Source of the DNA: Nocardia higoensis NBRC 100133
GTDB lineage: Bacteria; Actinomycetota; Actinomycetes; Mycobacteriales; Mycobacteriaceae
DNA length: 64,000 bases
NCBI RefSeq assembly: GCF_000308595.1
Contig: NZ_BAGA01000065.1
Coordinates: 62,001-126,000 of the forward strand
Direction: 5' to 3'
Shown piece by piece: positions 1-8,355 of the stretch. The notes beneath the pieces were generated by a model. The model was not told the DNA's origin, ran no database searches, and worked only from the letters and a program-made list of their open reading frames with translations. Both the position numbers and the translations under genes were made by a program. How positions within the stretch are numbered: position 1 is the first letter of the stretch; every line of letters starts with the position of its first letter.

Positions 1-1
1 G

Positions 2-139
2 GATGTCGATCAGCTTCGACTCTTCGCGGAGGCAATGGATCTGCCGCCCGAGACGTTCGGGTTGATGAGTCCGGCTGACGTGGCGCAAGCGGAACGAGAC
101 GAAGAGGTCACGCAGTGGCGGCTGGTTCGGCAGACGTGA
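2..139 (+). CDS. C-terminal fragment of an unidentified protein encoded on the integrated element
   Basis: An open frame enters from the left edge and ends at TGA 137-139, nine bases before the integrase start. The visible 45 residues end in WRLVRQT and include LRLFAEAMDLPPETFGLMSP, a helical stretch of the sort seen near the ends of helix-turn-helix regulators. No diagnostic motif is visible. In actinobacterial integrative elements the gene just before the integrase is often an excisionase or an element regulator, and the tight spacing suggests co-transcription with the integrase. Function is not assigned; the rest of the gene lies outside the window. Confidence 0.6.
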   Translation, partial: DVDQLRLFAEAMDLPPETFGLMSPADVAQAERDEEVTQWRLVRQT

Positions 140-148
140 GGTCGCCTG

Positions 149-1357
149 ATGGTGAATCGGAATCCGCGGTCGGGTGTGGAGGACCGCTGGTACACGACGG
201 TGGTCGAGGTCGATCCCGACACGGGCAAGAAGACCAAGAAGAAGGTCAAATCGGAGGAGCGGTTCGGCAGGGGGAAGCGCTGGCGGGCTCGGTACGTCGA
301 TCCGAGCGGTGTGGAGCGGTCCCGGTCGTTCGGCACGAAGGTGGAGGCGCAGCGCTACCTCGATCGGGAGGTAACGACGAAGGTCACCACGGGGACGTGG
401 GTCGATCCTGACCGGAGCGGGGTGGTCTTCGGTGTGGTGGCGGAGAAATGGTTCGCTACGAAGAAGTTCCGCAAACCGAAGACGGTGGCGGGGTACCGCT
501 CGCTGCTGGACACGATCGTTTTGCCGCGGTGGGAGTCGGTTCCTTTGCGGGAAATCGAATTCGAGGACATTCAAGAGTGGGTGGTGAAGCTTTCCGAGGC
601 GGGAAGTACTCGGTTCGAGGGGCGTGGGTTGTCGGCGTCTCGGGTTATCCAGTCCTATCAGGTGCTGAGTCAGGTGCTGCGGTTCGCGGTCAAGTCGAAG
701 CGGCTGGCGACCAATCCGGCAGATGAGGTCGAACTGCCGTCGATGATGGCGGGGGAGCGGCGGTATCTGACACATCTGCAGGTGATGCAGCTGGCCATGG
801 CCGCCGGCCGATTCCGGCCGCTGGTGTTCACGTTGGCCTACACCGGGATTCGGTTCGGCGAGGCGACGGCACTGCGGGTGATGGATGTGGACCTGGTTCG
901 GCGGCGTATCGAGGTCTCGCGTTCGGCGACCTTCGTGCGCGGTCGGGGCACAGTGGTGACCGATACCAAGAACCACACGACTCGGTCAGTGCCTGTGCCG
1001 GAGGCTCTGGCCGGTGAGTTCGAGGTGATCATGAAGGGCCGCCGGCCGGAGGCGCTGGTCTTCCCCAGTCACAAGGGCGGGCATCTGGAGTCGACCGAGT
1101 TCCGCTGGGTGTCCGATCCGGCGGTGAAGGCCGTTGGATTGACGGGGGTCGTGCCGCACAGTCTGAGGCACACGGCTGCGTCGCTGGCCATCAGCGCGGG
1201 GGCGAACATCAAGGTCGTTCAGCGGATGCTCGGGCACAAGACGGCGATGCTGACCCTGGATCTCTACGGGCATCTTTTCCCCGATGATCTCGACGCCGTG
1301 GCGAGGGGAATGGATGAGGGCGCCCGGACTGCTGCGGACCAGCTGCGGACTGCGTGA
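149..1357 (+). CDS. Tyrosine-type site-specific integrase of an integrative element
   Basis: A 402-residue tyrosine recombinase that would insert and excise the element carrying it. Residues 1-75 look like an arm-type DNA-binding region, about 90-185 is the SAM-like core-binding domain, and 205-395 is the catalytic domain. The catalytic set is visible: R235 (TGIRFGEA), K274, H337 and R340 (PHSLRHTA), H363 (LGHKT) and Y373 (LDLYGHLF). Length is typical for integrases of actinobacterial ICEs and prophages. The ATG at 149 is nine bases after the preceding stop. The gene runs toward the 3' end of tRNA-Leu, 43 bp away, the classic arrangement for an element integrated in that tRNA. It looks intact. 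Confidence 0.95.
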   Translation: MVNRNPRSGVEDRWYTTVVEVDPDTGKKTKKKVKSEERFGRGKRWRARYVDPSGVERSRSFGTKVEAQRYLDREVTTKVTTGTWVDPDRSGVVFGVVAEKWFATKKFRKPKTVAGYRSLLDTIVLPRWESVPLREIEFEDIQEWVVKLSEAGSTRFEGRGLSASRVIQSYQVLSQVLRFAVKSKRLATNPADEVELPSMMAGERRYLTHLQVMQLAMAAGRFRPLVFTLAYTGIRFGEATALRVMDVDLVRRRIEVSRSATFVRGRGTVVTDTKNHTTRSVPVPEALAGEFEVIMKGRRPEALVFPSHKGGHLESTEFRWVSDPAVKAVGLTGVVPHSLRHTAASLAISAGANIKVVQRMLGHKTAMLTLDLYGHLFPDDLDAVARGMDEGARTAADQLRTA

Positions 1358-1400
1358 AGGGGGAGAAGATGGCCACGACGAAGAAAACGTCCAATGACCT

Positions 1401-1487
1401 TGGTGCCGAGTGTGGGACTCGAACCCACACGTCCTTTCGGACAACGGTTTTTGAGACCGTCGCGTCTGCCAGTTCCGCCAACCCGGC
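1401..1487 (-). tRNA. tRNA-Leu (anticodon CAA)
   Basis: On the minus strand an 87-nt class II tRNA begins GCCGGGT and ends ACTCGGC-A-CCA, with CCA encoded. The 7-bp acceptor pairs with one G-U. The anticodon stem ACGGT/ACCGT encloses loop CTCAAAA, giving anticodon CAA, which reads UUG leucine. The long variable arm and the GGTTCGAGTCC T-arm fit leucine tRNAs. Its 3' half is the likely attachment site of the neighbouring integrase, and since the tRNA reads complete, integration has preserved it. Confidence 0.96.
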
Positions 1488-1500
1488 GCACCGAAAGTGA

Positions 1501-1529
1501 ACTATAGCGGGTGCGGGGCGGATCTCCGA
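1501..1529 (-). promoter_or_regulatory. Probable promoter of tRNA-Leu
   Basis: Read on the minus strand, TATAGT (1501-1506) lies 13 bases before the mature tRNA 5' end and fits an actinobacterial -10 hexamer. TCGGAG lies 17 bases further upstream. The same TCGGAG-17-TAnnnT arrangement precedes infC in this window, which gives some weight to the -35. Confidence 0.55.
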
Positions 1530-1707
1530 AAACGGGGCGGGAGGAGTCGGTGGATGCGGACTTTGCGCAGGGTATATGCGTTATGAGGGCTCCGCAACGG
1601 TAGTCTTTACAGCACTCGACACCTGTCGGGCGGAAGACGCCGAATGCCGGTGTCGCCGTGCCGCGTGGTGGTCGGGACAGGCATCGGGACACCAGAGGGG
1701 TCGAGGT

Positions 1708-2343
1708 ATGAGCACTACAGCTGGGGATGCCGGCGCGCAGGACGCCGCCGGAGTGAAGAAGTCCGCCGGTGCGAAGCGGGTCGTCGTCGCCGAGGACGAG
1801 GCGCTCATCCGGATGGACCTGGTCGAGATGCTGACCGAAGAGGGCTACGAGGTCGTCGGCGAGGCGGGCGACGGGCAGCAGGCGGTGGACCTCGCGGTGG
1901 AGCACCGGCCGGACCTGGTGATCATGGACGTGAAGATGCCGCGCCGCGACGGGATCGATGCCGCTGCCGAAATCGCGTCGAAACGTGTTGCGCCGGTGGT
2001 GATCCTGACCGCGTTCAGTCAGCGCGACCTGGTCGAACGGGCCCGTGACGCGGGGGCGATGGCGTATCTGGTCAAGCCGTTCACCAAGTCGGATCTGGTG
2101 CCCGCGATCGAGTTGGCGGCGAGCCGGTTCCACGAGATCACCGCGCTGGAGAGCGAGGTCGCGAATCTGTCCGACCGGCTGGAGACGCGCAAGCTGGTCG
2201 AGCGTGCCAAGGGTGTGCTGATGCAGACCCAGGGGCTGTCGGAACCGCAGGCGTTCAAGTGGATTCAGCGCACCGCGATGGACCGGCGGACCACGATGAA
2301 GGCGGTGGCCGAAGTCGTGCTGGAGAACCTCGCGCCCAAGTGA
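1708..2343 (+). CDS. pdtaR: ANTAR-domain response regulator (PdtaR, Rv1626 type)
   Basis: A 211-residue two-domain regulator. The receiver domain covers about residues 23-140, with acidic pocket E29/D30, phospho-acceptor D74 (VIMDVKMP), T101 and K123. A coiled linker leads to an ANTAR RNA-binding domain at about 150-207 (RKLVERAKGVLMQTQGLSE). In mycobacteria PdtaR is phosphorylated by the histidine kinase PdtaS and acts on transcripts by antitermination; the kinase is encoded elsewhere there and is not seen here. The ATG at 1708 follows GAGG at a workable distance. The frame is open further upstream, but that part lacks homologous content. Monocistronic, upstream of polA as in M. tuberculosis. 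Confidence 0.92.
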   Translation: MSTTAGDAGAQDAAGVKKSAGAKRVVVAEDEALIRMDLVEMLTEEGYEVVGEAGDGQQAVDLAVEHRPDLVIMDVKMPRRDGIDAAAEIASKRVAPVVILTAFSQRDLVERARDAGAMAYLVKPFTKSDLVPAIELAASRFHEITALESEVANLSDRLETRKLVERAKGVLMQTQGLSEPQAFKWIQRTAMDRRTTMKAVAEVVLENLAPK

Positions 2344-2557
2344 GCCGGGGCCGAGGAGCCGGCGCTTTGCCGTGCGCGCGGTGAACCCGGGAAGAATTTA
2401 CGCACCGGAAACATAATTGCCGGAAAGAATTCGACACATCGCCGCCTGCATGTGCCCATTGCCATGCGGATCGTCCGAACCGACGCTATGTTTCTGTCCG
2501 GGCCGACATTGGTCGGCCTCCCGGCCCGCCGGGGAGCTCAGGACGTAGAGGTGAGAC

Positions 2558-3811
2558 GTGCGCAGTTCGACTTGGTTCGGTTCGACTCGGCGCGGTCGTA
2601 CGACGCGAGGCATGGTGGCCATCGGCGCCGCTGCGGCCCTCGCGCTGACCGGATGTAGCGACAAATCGACCGACAGCGGTTCCGAAACGACTGGCACCGG
2701 CACCGCGGGCCTGTCCATCCAGCCCGTGACGCAGGTGGATCTCGAGGGCAAGAAAGTGCCCGCGACCGACCCGGCCTCGGCCGCCGACCCCGCCGGCGAC
2801 GGCTCGGCGACCTGCGCTCCCGGCACGTCGATCGCCATGGCGGGTGCGCTCACCGGCCCCGACGCGGCCCTGGGCATCAACATCCTCAACGGCGCGAAGC
2901 TCGCGATCACCAAGCACAACGAGGCCAACCCGGGCTGCCGGATCGAGCTCAAGCAGTTCGACACCGAGGGCGATCCGCAGAAAGCCACCCAGGTCATCCC
3001 GCAGGTCATCAACGATCGCTCGATCGTCGGCCTGGTCGGCCCGGCCTTCTCCGGCGAGACCAAGGCCACCGGCCAGATCCTCAGCGACGCGGGCCTGCCC
3101 ACGCTGACCTCCTCGGCCACCAACGCCACCCTCACCAAGAACGGCTGGACCAGCTTCTTCCGCGGCCTGGCCAACGACGACGTCCAGGGCCCCTCGGTTG
3201 CCAAGTACCTGGTGAACACCGCGGGCTACGGCAAGGTCTGTGTGGTGCAGGACAACACCGATTACGGTGTCGGCCTGGGCACCAAGGTCACCGAGTCGCT
3301 GGGCGCGGCGGCCGATCCGGCCTGCGCGGCCAGCGTCAAGAAGGGTGACAAGGACTTCTCGGCCACCGTCACCAAGATCGCGGCGGCCGAGCCCGACGCG
3401 GTGTTCTTCGCCGGCTACTACGCCGAGGGTGCTCCGCTGGCCCAGCAGCTGAAGTCCGGCGGCGTGGACGCGGTGTTCGTCGGCCCGGACGGCGTCAACG
3501 ACCCGCAGTTCATCTCGCAGACCGGTAACGCCGCCAAGGGCGCCGTGCTGACCTGCCCCTGTGGCCCGGCCCCGGAGCAGTTCTCGAAGGACTACCAGCA
3601 GCTCGCCGGCCAGGCGCCGGGCGTGTACTCGGTCGAGGCCTACGACCTGGCCACCATCCTGGCCAAGGGCATCGACGGCGGCAAGGTGACCCGTCCCGAC
3701 CTGCTCGAATTCGTGCGCACCTACGACGCGCCGGGTCTGGCCCGCCAGTACAAGTGGAGCCCGGACGGCGAACTGGCCAACGCGCAGATCTGGATCTACG
3801 AGGTCAAGTAG
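2558..3811 (+). CDS. livK: Branched-chain amino acid ABC transporter, substrate-binding lipoprotein
   Basis: A 417-residue periplasmic-binding-type protein of the Leu/Ile/Val (LivJ/K) family. The start is GTG at 2558. A basic N-terminus, a hydrophobic run (AIGAAAALAL) and lipobox LTGC give a lipidated Cys33, so it should be anchored on the outer face of the membrane. The mature part has the family motif SIAMAGALTGPDAALGINIL and the later segment VGLVGPAFSGE. It heads a cluster with two permeases and a fused ATPase, and is separated from the permease by a strong hairpin, which would make the binding protein more abundant than the membrane parts. Exact ligand (leucine, isoleucine, valine or a relative such as urea or an amide) cannot be read from sequence. 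Confidence 0.9.
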   Translation: MRSSTWFGSTRRGRTTRGMVAIGAAAALALTGCSDKSTDSGSETTGTGTAGLSIQPVTQVDLEGKKVPATDPASAADPAGDGSATCAPGTSIAMAGALTGPDAALGINILNGAKLAITKHNEANPGCRIELKQFDTEGDPQKATQVIPQVINDRSIVGLVGPAFSGETKATGQILSDAGLPTLTSSATNATLTKNGWTSFFRGLANDDVQGPSVAKYLVNTAGYGKVCVVQDNTDYGVGLGTKVTESLGAAADPACAASVKKGDKDFSATVTKIAAAEPDAVFFAGYYAEGAPLAQQLKSGGVDAVFVGPDGVNDPQFISQTGNAAKGAVLTCPCGPAPEQFSKDYQQLAGQAPGVYSVEAYDLATILAKGIDGGKVTRPDLLEFVRTYDAPGLARQYKWSPDGELANAQIWIYEVK

Positions 3812-3823
3812 GCCGGTAACGAC

Positions 3824-3868
3824 ACAGCACGCACGACAGGGATACCGACGCCCCGTCGTGCGTGCTGT
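3824..3868 (+). terminator. Intercistronic hairpin between livK and livH
   Basis: Arms ACAGCACGCACGAC (3824-3837) and GTCGTGCGTGCTGT (3855-3868) pair perfectly over 14 bp, with three more G-C pairs possible in the loop, and are followed by TT. The position after the livK stop and before livH suggests partial termination or mRNA stabilisation that sets the binding protein to permease ratio. Confidence 0.8.
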
Positions 3869-3901
3869 TTCATGAGGGCAGAAGATGAGGGCGAATCGGG
3901 C

Positions 3902-4936
3902 ATGACAACAACAGCATCGGCGGGAGTGTTACTCACTGCCGGATCGATAGATTTCAACTACCAGGCGTTGATCGATCAATTCTGGCGGCTGACCGTCGAC
4001 GGAATCACTCACGGCTCCATCTACGCGCTGGTCGCGGTGGGCTACACGCTCGTCTACGGTGTGCTCCGGCTGATCAATTTCGCCCATTCCGAAATCTTCA
4101 TGCTCGGCATGTTCGGCCAATTGATCGGTTTCATGATCTTCGGGTTCACCGCGGGTCCGGAGGCCTATAGCCAGGGCGTCGTGCTGACGGTGATCTACCT
4201 CGGGCTGGCGATGGTCGTCGGCATGGTGGTTTCCGGCGGCGCCGCCGTCGGCCTGGAACGTATCGCCTACCGGCCGCTGCGCAGGCGCGGCGCCAAACCG
4301 CTGGCGTTCCTGATCACCGCGATCGGCATGTCCTTCGTGCTCCAGGAGTTCGTGCACTTCCTGCTGCCCAAGATCGATCCCGATCTCGGTGGCACCAATG
4401 CCCAGCAGCCGATCCGGCTGGTGACGCCCACGACGCAGTTCAGCTTCTTCGGCGCCGATGTCACCAATGTGGTGATCCTGATCGTCACCTCCGCTGTCGT
4501 GCTCGCGCTGACCACCGAAATCCTCATCAACCGAACCAAATTCGGCCGCGGTATCCGCGCGGTCGCCCAGGATCCGGACACCGCGACGCTGATGGGCGTC
4601 TCCCGGGAGCGGGTGATCATGCTGACCTTCCTCATCGGCGGTGTGCTCGCCGGTGCGGCCGCGATGCTCTACGCGGTGAAGATCCCGCTCGGCATCATCT
4701 ATTCCGGTGGATTCATCCTCGGTATCAAGGCATTCGCCGCCGCGGTGCTCGGCGGCATCGGCAATCTGCGCGGCGCGCTGCTCGGCGGCCTGCTGCTGGG
4801 CGTGACCGAGCAGTACGGCCAGATGCTCTTCGGCGACGAATGGCGCGATGTGGTTGCCTTCGTGGTGCTGGTCGCGGTGTTGATGATTCGTCCCACCGGC
4901 ATCCTCGGTGAAAGTCTCGGGAAGGCCAGGGTATGA
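3902..4936 (+). CDS. livH: Branched-chain amino acid ABC transporter permease LivH
   Basis: A hydrophobic 344-residue permease of the LivH family with about eight membrane segments. Diagnostic parts are GITHGSIYALVAVGYTLVYG near the N-terminus, LRLINFAHSEIFMLG, and the cytoplasmic coupling loop FGRGIRAVAQDPDTATLMGV. ATG 3902 is chosen because AGGG lies about ten bases upstream. The earlier in-frame ATG at 3872 abuts the hairpin and has no ribosome-binding site. The stop overlaps the livM start (ATGA at 4933-4936), so translation is coupled. Confidence 0.92.
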   Translation: MTTTASAGVLLTAGSIDFNYQALIDQFWRLTVDGITHGSIYALVAVGYTLVYGVLRLINFAHSEIFMLGMFGQLIGFMIFGFTAGPEAYSQGVVLTVIYLGLAMVVGMVVSGGAAVGLERIAYRPLRRRGAKPLAFLITAIGMSFVLQEFVHFLLPKIDPDLGGTNAQQPIRLVTPTTQFSFFGADVTNVVILIVTSAVVLALTTEILINRTKFGRGIRAVAQDPDTATLMGVSRERVIMLTFLIGGVLAGAAAMLYAVKIPLGIIYSGGFILGIKAFAAAVLGGIGNLRGALLGGLLLGVTEQYGQMLFGDEWRDVVAFVVLVAVLMIRPTGILGESLGKARV

Positions 4937-6375
4937 GCACCTCGATCGCCACTCCGCCCGCATCGACTCCGCCCGCCTCGACCGAATCGGCCCCACCGCG
5001 CGCGGGCCTCGGCGACGCGATCCGCACCTGGTGGGAAGGCCTGTCGCGCCCCGCGCAATGGGGCGTCGGCGTGCCCGCGATCATTCTGCTCGCGCTGCTG
5101 CCGTTGTTCCCGCCCTCGTTCCTGGACACCCCGTCCTACAACTTCGGCCTGGTCATGGCCGAGTTCGCGATGTTCGCGCTCATAGCCATCGGCCTGAATG
5201 TCGTTGTCGGCCAAGCCGGCCTGCTCGACCTCGGCTATGTCGGCTTCTACGCCGTCGGCGCCTACACCGTCGGCCTGTTGACCAGTCCCAACAGCCCGTG
5301 GAACCAGACCGACGGCGGCTGGCTCGATCCGAGCTGGGCGTGGCTGGCCTGCCTGCCGCTGGCGGTGCTGGTGACGGCGGTGTCGGGTCTGATCCTGGGT
5401 TCGCCGACCCTGCGCCTGCGCGGCGACTACCTGGCGATCGTCACCCTCGGGTTCGGCGAGATCGTCCGGCTGCTCGCCGACAATCTGCAGGAGCTGACCA
5501 ACGGCAGCCTCGGCCTGTCCGGCGTCGCCTACCCGCACATCGGTGAATCCGAGGAGAAGCCCAACGGCGTGTTCTCCGCGGGCAACACCGGTGATCCCGA
5601 CAGCGCGAATCTGCTCGATCGCGCGGGCTACGGCACCTACTGGTTCTGGTTCGGCCTGGTGATGGTGATCATCGTGCTGCTGATCGTCGGCAACCTGGAG
5701 CGCAGCCGGGTCGGGCGCGCCTGGGTGGCCATCCGCGAGGACGAGGACGCCGCCGAGGTCATGGGTGTGCCCACCTTCAAGTTCAAGCTGTGGGCGTTCA
5801 CCATCGGCGCCGCCATCGGCGGTCTGTCCGGGGCGATCTACGCCGGTCAGGTGCAGTTCATCAACCCCACCGGCTTCAACATCATCAACTCGATGCTGTT
5901 CCTGTGCGCGGTGGTGATCGGCGGCCAGGGCAACAAGCTCGGCGTGATCTTCGGCGCGTTCATCATCGCCTACCTGCCCAAGCGGCTGACCTCGGTCAAT
6001 CTGGTCGACAGCGAGTCCACCGGTTACCTGTGGCTGATCGTGACCGTGCTGGTCTTCGTCGGTCTGCTGGTGTTCTGGAAGTTCCGGGGCAAGGAGTTGC
6101 TGGGCTGGCTGCGCACCCTGACGAACACGGCCATGGTTTTCACCGGCGTGATGAGCGCGCTGCTGCTGGGCAGCGTGCTGCTGTTCCGGCAGGGCGGCGC
6201 GCAATCGCTCGGTGACCTCAAGTATCTGTACTTCGGTATCACGTTGGTGGTGATGATGATTCTGCGGCCGCAGGGCCTGTTCCCGGTGCGGCAGAAACTG
6301 CTCACCTACGGCAGGCAGGTGTATCAGGCCGTGCGCAGACCGACGGTCGGCGAGCCGATCGGAGCGGGCAAGTGA
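4933..6375 (+). CDS. livM: Branched-chain amino acid ABC transporter permease LivM
   Basis: A 480-residue LivM-family permease. It has a hydrophilic, Pro/Ser-rich N-terminal stretch of about 45 residues, then membrane helices with [20 protein letters not shown]. The substrate-pathway segment [20 protein letters not shown] and coupling loop [20 protein letters not shown] are present. Later segments add extra membrane helices (about residues 370-455) that make it longer than the E. coli protein. It overlaps livH and the downstream ATPase gene by 4 bp each, marking a tightly coupled operon. Confidence 0.92.
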   Translation: MSTSIATPPASTPPASTESAPPRAGLGDAIRTWWEGLSRPAQWGVGVPAIILLALLPLFPPSFLDTPSYNFGLVMAEFAMFALIAIGLNVVVGQAGLLDLGYVGFYAVGAYTVGLLTSPNSPWNQTDGGWLDPSWAWLACLPLAVLVTAVSGLILGSPTLRLRGDYLAIVTLGFGEIVRLLADNLQELTNGSLGLSGVAYPHIGESEEKPNGVFSAGNTGDPDSANLLDRAGYGTYWFWFGLVMVIIVLLIVGNLERSRVGRAWVAIREDEDAAEVMGVPTFKFKLWAFTIGAAIGGLSGAIYAGQVQFINPTGFNIINSMLFLCAVVIGGQGNKLGVIFGAFIIAYLPKRLTSVNLVDSESTGYLWLIVTVLVFVGLLVFWKFRGKELLGWLRTLTNTAMVFTGVMSALLLGSVLLFRQGGAQSLGDLKYLYFGITLVVMMILRPQGLFPVRQKLLTYGRQVYQAVRRPTVGEPIGAGK

Positions 6376-8246
6376 CCGGGCCGGGCGCGGGTGACGCGCT
6401 GTTCGACAACGAGGACATGGCGGCCGGATACGCCGCGGCGCCGGAAGCCAGGAGCGTCGGCGAGGTCGATGTGACCGCGGTGCTGCCGGTGCTGGCCGAC
6501 GACGACGTCGTGGCCGAGGTCGTCGCACCGCACCGGGAGTTCGAGACCGCGGTCGGCGAGCCGCTGCTGCGCACCGACGGGCTCACCGTCCGCTTCGGCG
6601 GCCTGACCGCGCTCGACGAGGTGAGTTTCGAGATCCGACGTGGCGAGATCCTCGGCCTGATCGGCCCGAACGGTGCGGGCAAGACCACCTGCTTCAACGC
6701 CATCACCGGCGTCTACGCGCCTTCGGCGGGGCAGGTCTTCTTCGACGGTCAGCCGCTGAAGAAGACCAAGCGCAACGCCATCACCCGCCTCGGCATCGCC
6801 CGGACCTTCCAGAATGTGCGGCTGTTCGGGGAGATGACCGCGCTGGAGAACGTGGTGGTCGGCACCGACGCCAGGCACAAGACCTCGGTGCCGGGCGCGA
6901 TCTTCCGCACGCCGCGGCATCGCCGGGAGGAGCGCGACGCCATCGAACGCGGCATGGCGCTGCTCGAGTTCGTCGGCATCGCCCCGCGCGCGGTGGAGAA
7001 GGCCCGCAATCTCTCCTACGGCGATCAGCGCCGCCTGGAGATCGCCCGCGCGCTGGCCACCGAGCCGAAACTGCTGTGCCTGGACGAGCCGGCGGCGGGG
7101 TTCAACCCGAGCGAGAAGTCGGCGCTGATGGATCTGATCCGCAAGATCCGCGACGACGGCTTCACCGTGCTGCTCATCGAGCACGACATGCGGCTGGTCA
7201 TGGGCGTGACCGACCGGATCGTGGTGCTCGAGTTCGGCCGCAAGATCGCCGACGGGCTGCCTTCGGAGATCCGTGACGATCCGGCGGTGATCGCGGCGTA
7301 TCTGGGTGTGCCCGACGAGGAGGTGTCGGGCAGGACCCCGGCGGCGCCACCGGCCGCGCCCACGCAGCCGTCGAGCGCGCCCTCGCCCGCCGACTACCCG
7401 ACCCAGAAGCTGCCGGTCACCAAGCCCGGCGGCGGCCCGGTGGCCCGGGTTTCCCAACCCGCTCCCCGGCCCCAGCGCACGGCCGAACCCACGCCGGTCG
7501 CGGCGGCGACCAGGCCTTCGGGCGGCGCCCCGCTGCTCGAGGTCGAGGACATGGTGGTGAACTACGGCCGCATCCAGGCCCTGCACGGCGTCTCGCTGAG
7601 CGTGGCCGAGGGTGAGCTGGTGACGTTGCTCGGCGCCAACGGCGCGGGCAAGACCACCACGATGCGCGCCCTGTCCGGCCTGCTGCCGCTGACCCGCGGC
7701 CGCATCACCTTCGAAGGCCGCGACATCACCACCACGAAGGCCCACGACCGCGTCGTCGGCGGCCTCATCCAGGCGCCGGAGGGCCGGGGCGTGTTCCCCG
7801 GCATGACGGTCCAGGAGAATCTCGACATGGGTTGCTACGGAAGGACTTTCAAGCAGAAGTCCGAGTACGACCGGACCCTGGAGTGGGTCTTCGAGCTCTT
7901 CCCCCGGCTGCTGGAACGCCGTAAACAGGTCGGCGGCACCCTCTCCGGCGGCGAGCAGCAGATGGTCGCCATCGGCCGGGCGCTGATGGCCCGCCCCCGT
8001 CTGCTCCTGCTCGACGAACCCTCGATGGGGCTGGCGCCGATGGTGATCCAGCAGATCTTCCGCATCATCAGCCAGATCAACGAGCAGGGCACCACGGTGC
8101 TGCTGGTCGAGCAGAACGCCCAGCAGGCCCTGGCCCGCAGCGACCGGGCCTACATCCTGGAGACCGGCGCGGTGACCAAGTCCGGCAGCGGCGCGGAACT
8201 GCTGACCGACTCGGCGGTCAAGTCCGCCTATCTCGGCGTCGGGTGA
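6372..8246 (+). CDS. Fused LivG-LivF ATPase of the branched-chain amino acid transporter
   Basis: A 624-residue protein carrying two complete ABC ATPase domains that are separate proteins in most bacteria. After a hydrophilic leader of about 63 residues, domain 1 is LivG-like: Walker [10 protein letters not shown] (about 98-106), signature [15 protein letters not shown], Walker [17 protein letters not shown] Pro/Ala/Thr-rich linker of some 70 residues (about 313-386) follows. Domain 2 is LivF-like: Walker [10 protein letters not shown] (about 421-429), signature [15 protein letters not shown], Walker [14 protein letters not shown]. Both sites keep their catalytic residues. The GTG start overlaps the livM stop. 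Since no other ATPase gene is in the cluster, the fusion presumably supplies both nucleotide-binding subunits in a fixed 1:1 ratio. Confidence 0.92.
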   Translation: MTGPGAGDALFDNEDMAAGYAAAPEARSVGEVDVTAVLPVLADDDVVAEVVAPHREFETAVGEPLLRTDGLTVRFGGLTALDEVSFEIRRGEILGLIGPNGAGKTTCFNAITGVYAPSAGQVFFDGQPLKKTKRNAITRLGIARTFQNVRLFGEMTALENVVVGTDARHKTSVPGAIFRTPRHRREERDAIERGMALLEFVGIAPRAVEKARNLSYGDQRRLEIARALATEPKLLCLDEPAAGFNPSEKSALMDLIRKIRDDGFTVLLIEHDMRLVMGVTDRIVVLEFGRKIADGLPSEIRDDPAVIAAYLGVPDEEVSGRTPAAPPAAPTQPSSAPSPADYPTQKLPVTKPGGGPVARVSQPAPRPQRTAEPTPVAAATRPSGGAPLLEVEDMVVNYGRIQALHGVSLSVAEGELVTLLGANGAGKTTTMRALSGLLPLTRGRITFEGRDITTTKAHDRVVGGLIQAPEGRGVFPGMTVQENLDMGCYGRTFKQKSEYDRTLEWVFELFPRLLERRKQVGGTLSGGEQQMVAIGRALMARPRLLLLDEPSMGLAPMVIQQIFRIISQINEQGTTVLLVEQNAQQALARSDRAYILETGAVTKSGSGAELLTDSAVKSAYLGVG

Positions 8247-8250
8247 GCAC

Positions 8251-8286
8251 GGCGCCGCCTCTCCGGCACGACGGGGAGGCGGCGCC
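8251..8286 (+). terminator. Terminator of the liv operon
   Basis: GGCGCCGCCTC (8251-8261) pairs perfectly with GAGGCGGCGCC (8276-8286) just after the ATPase stop codon. There is no U-tract, as is common in this phylum. Confidence 0.75.
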
Positions 8287-8355
8287 GCCCGTTCGCGCGG
8301 GCCTGCCTCGCGCCCTGTGCGGCAGCTGTCGGTGCGGCTCAATACACTCTGACGG

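Larger units (their letters stand above)
1..1440. mobile_element. Right end of an element integrated at tRNA-Leu
   Basis: An intact tyrosine integrase and an upstream small gene abut the 3' end of a tRNA-Leu gene on the opposite strand. Such elements recombine within the tRNA 3' half and leave a direct repeat of that sequence at the far end. The core site should therefore lie in about 1401-1440, the T-arm and acceptor part of the tRNA. The left end and the matching repeat are outside the window, so element type (ICE or prophage) and size cannot be given. Confidence 0.75.
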
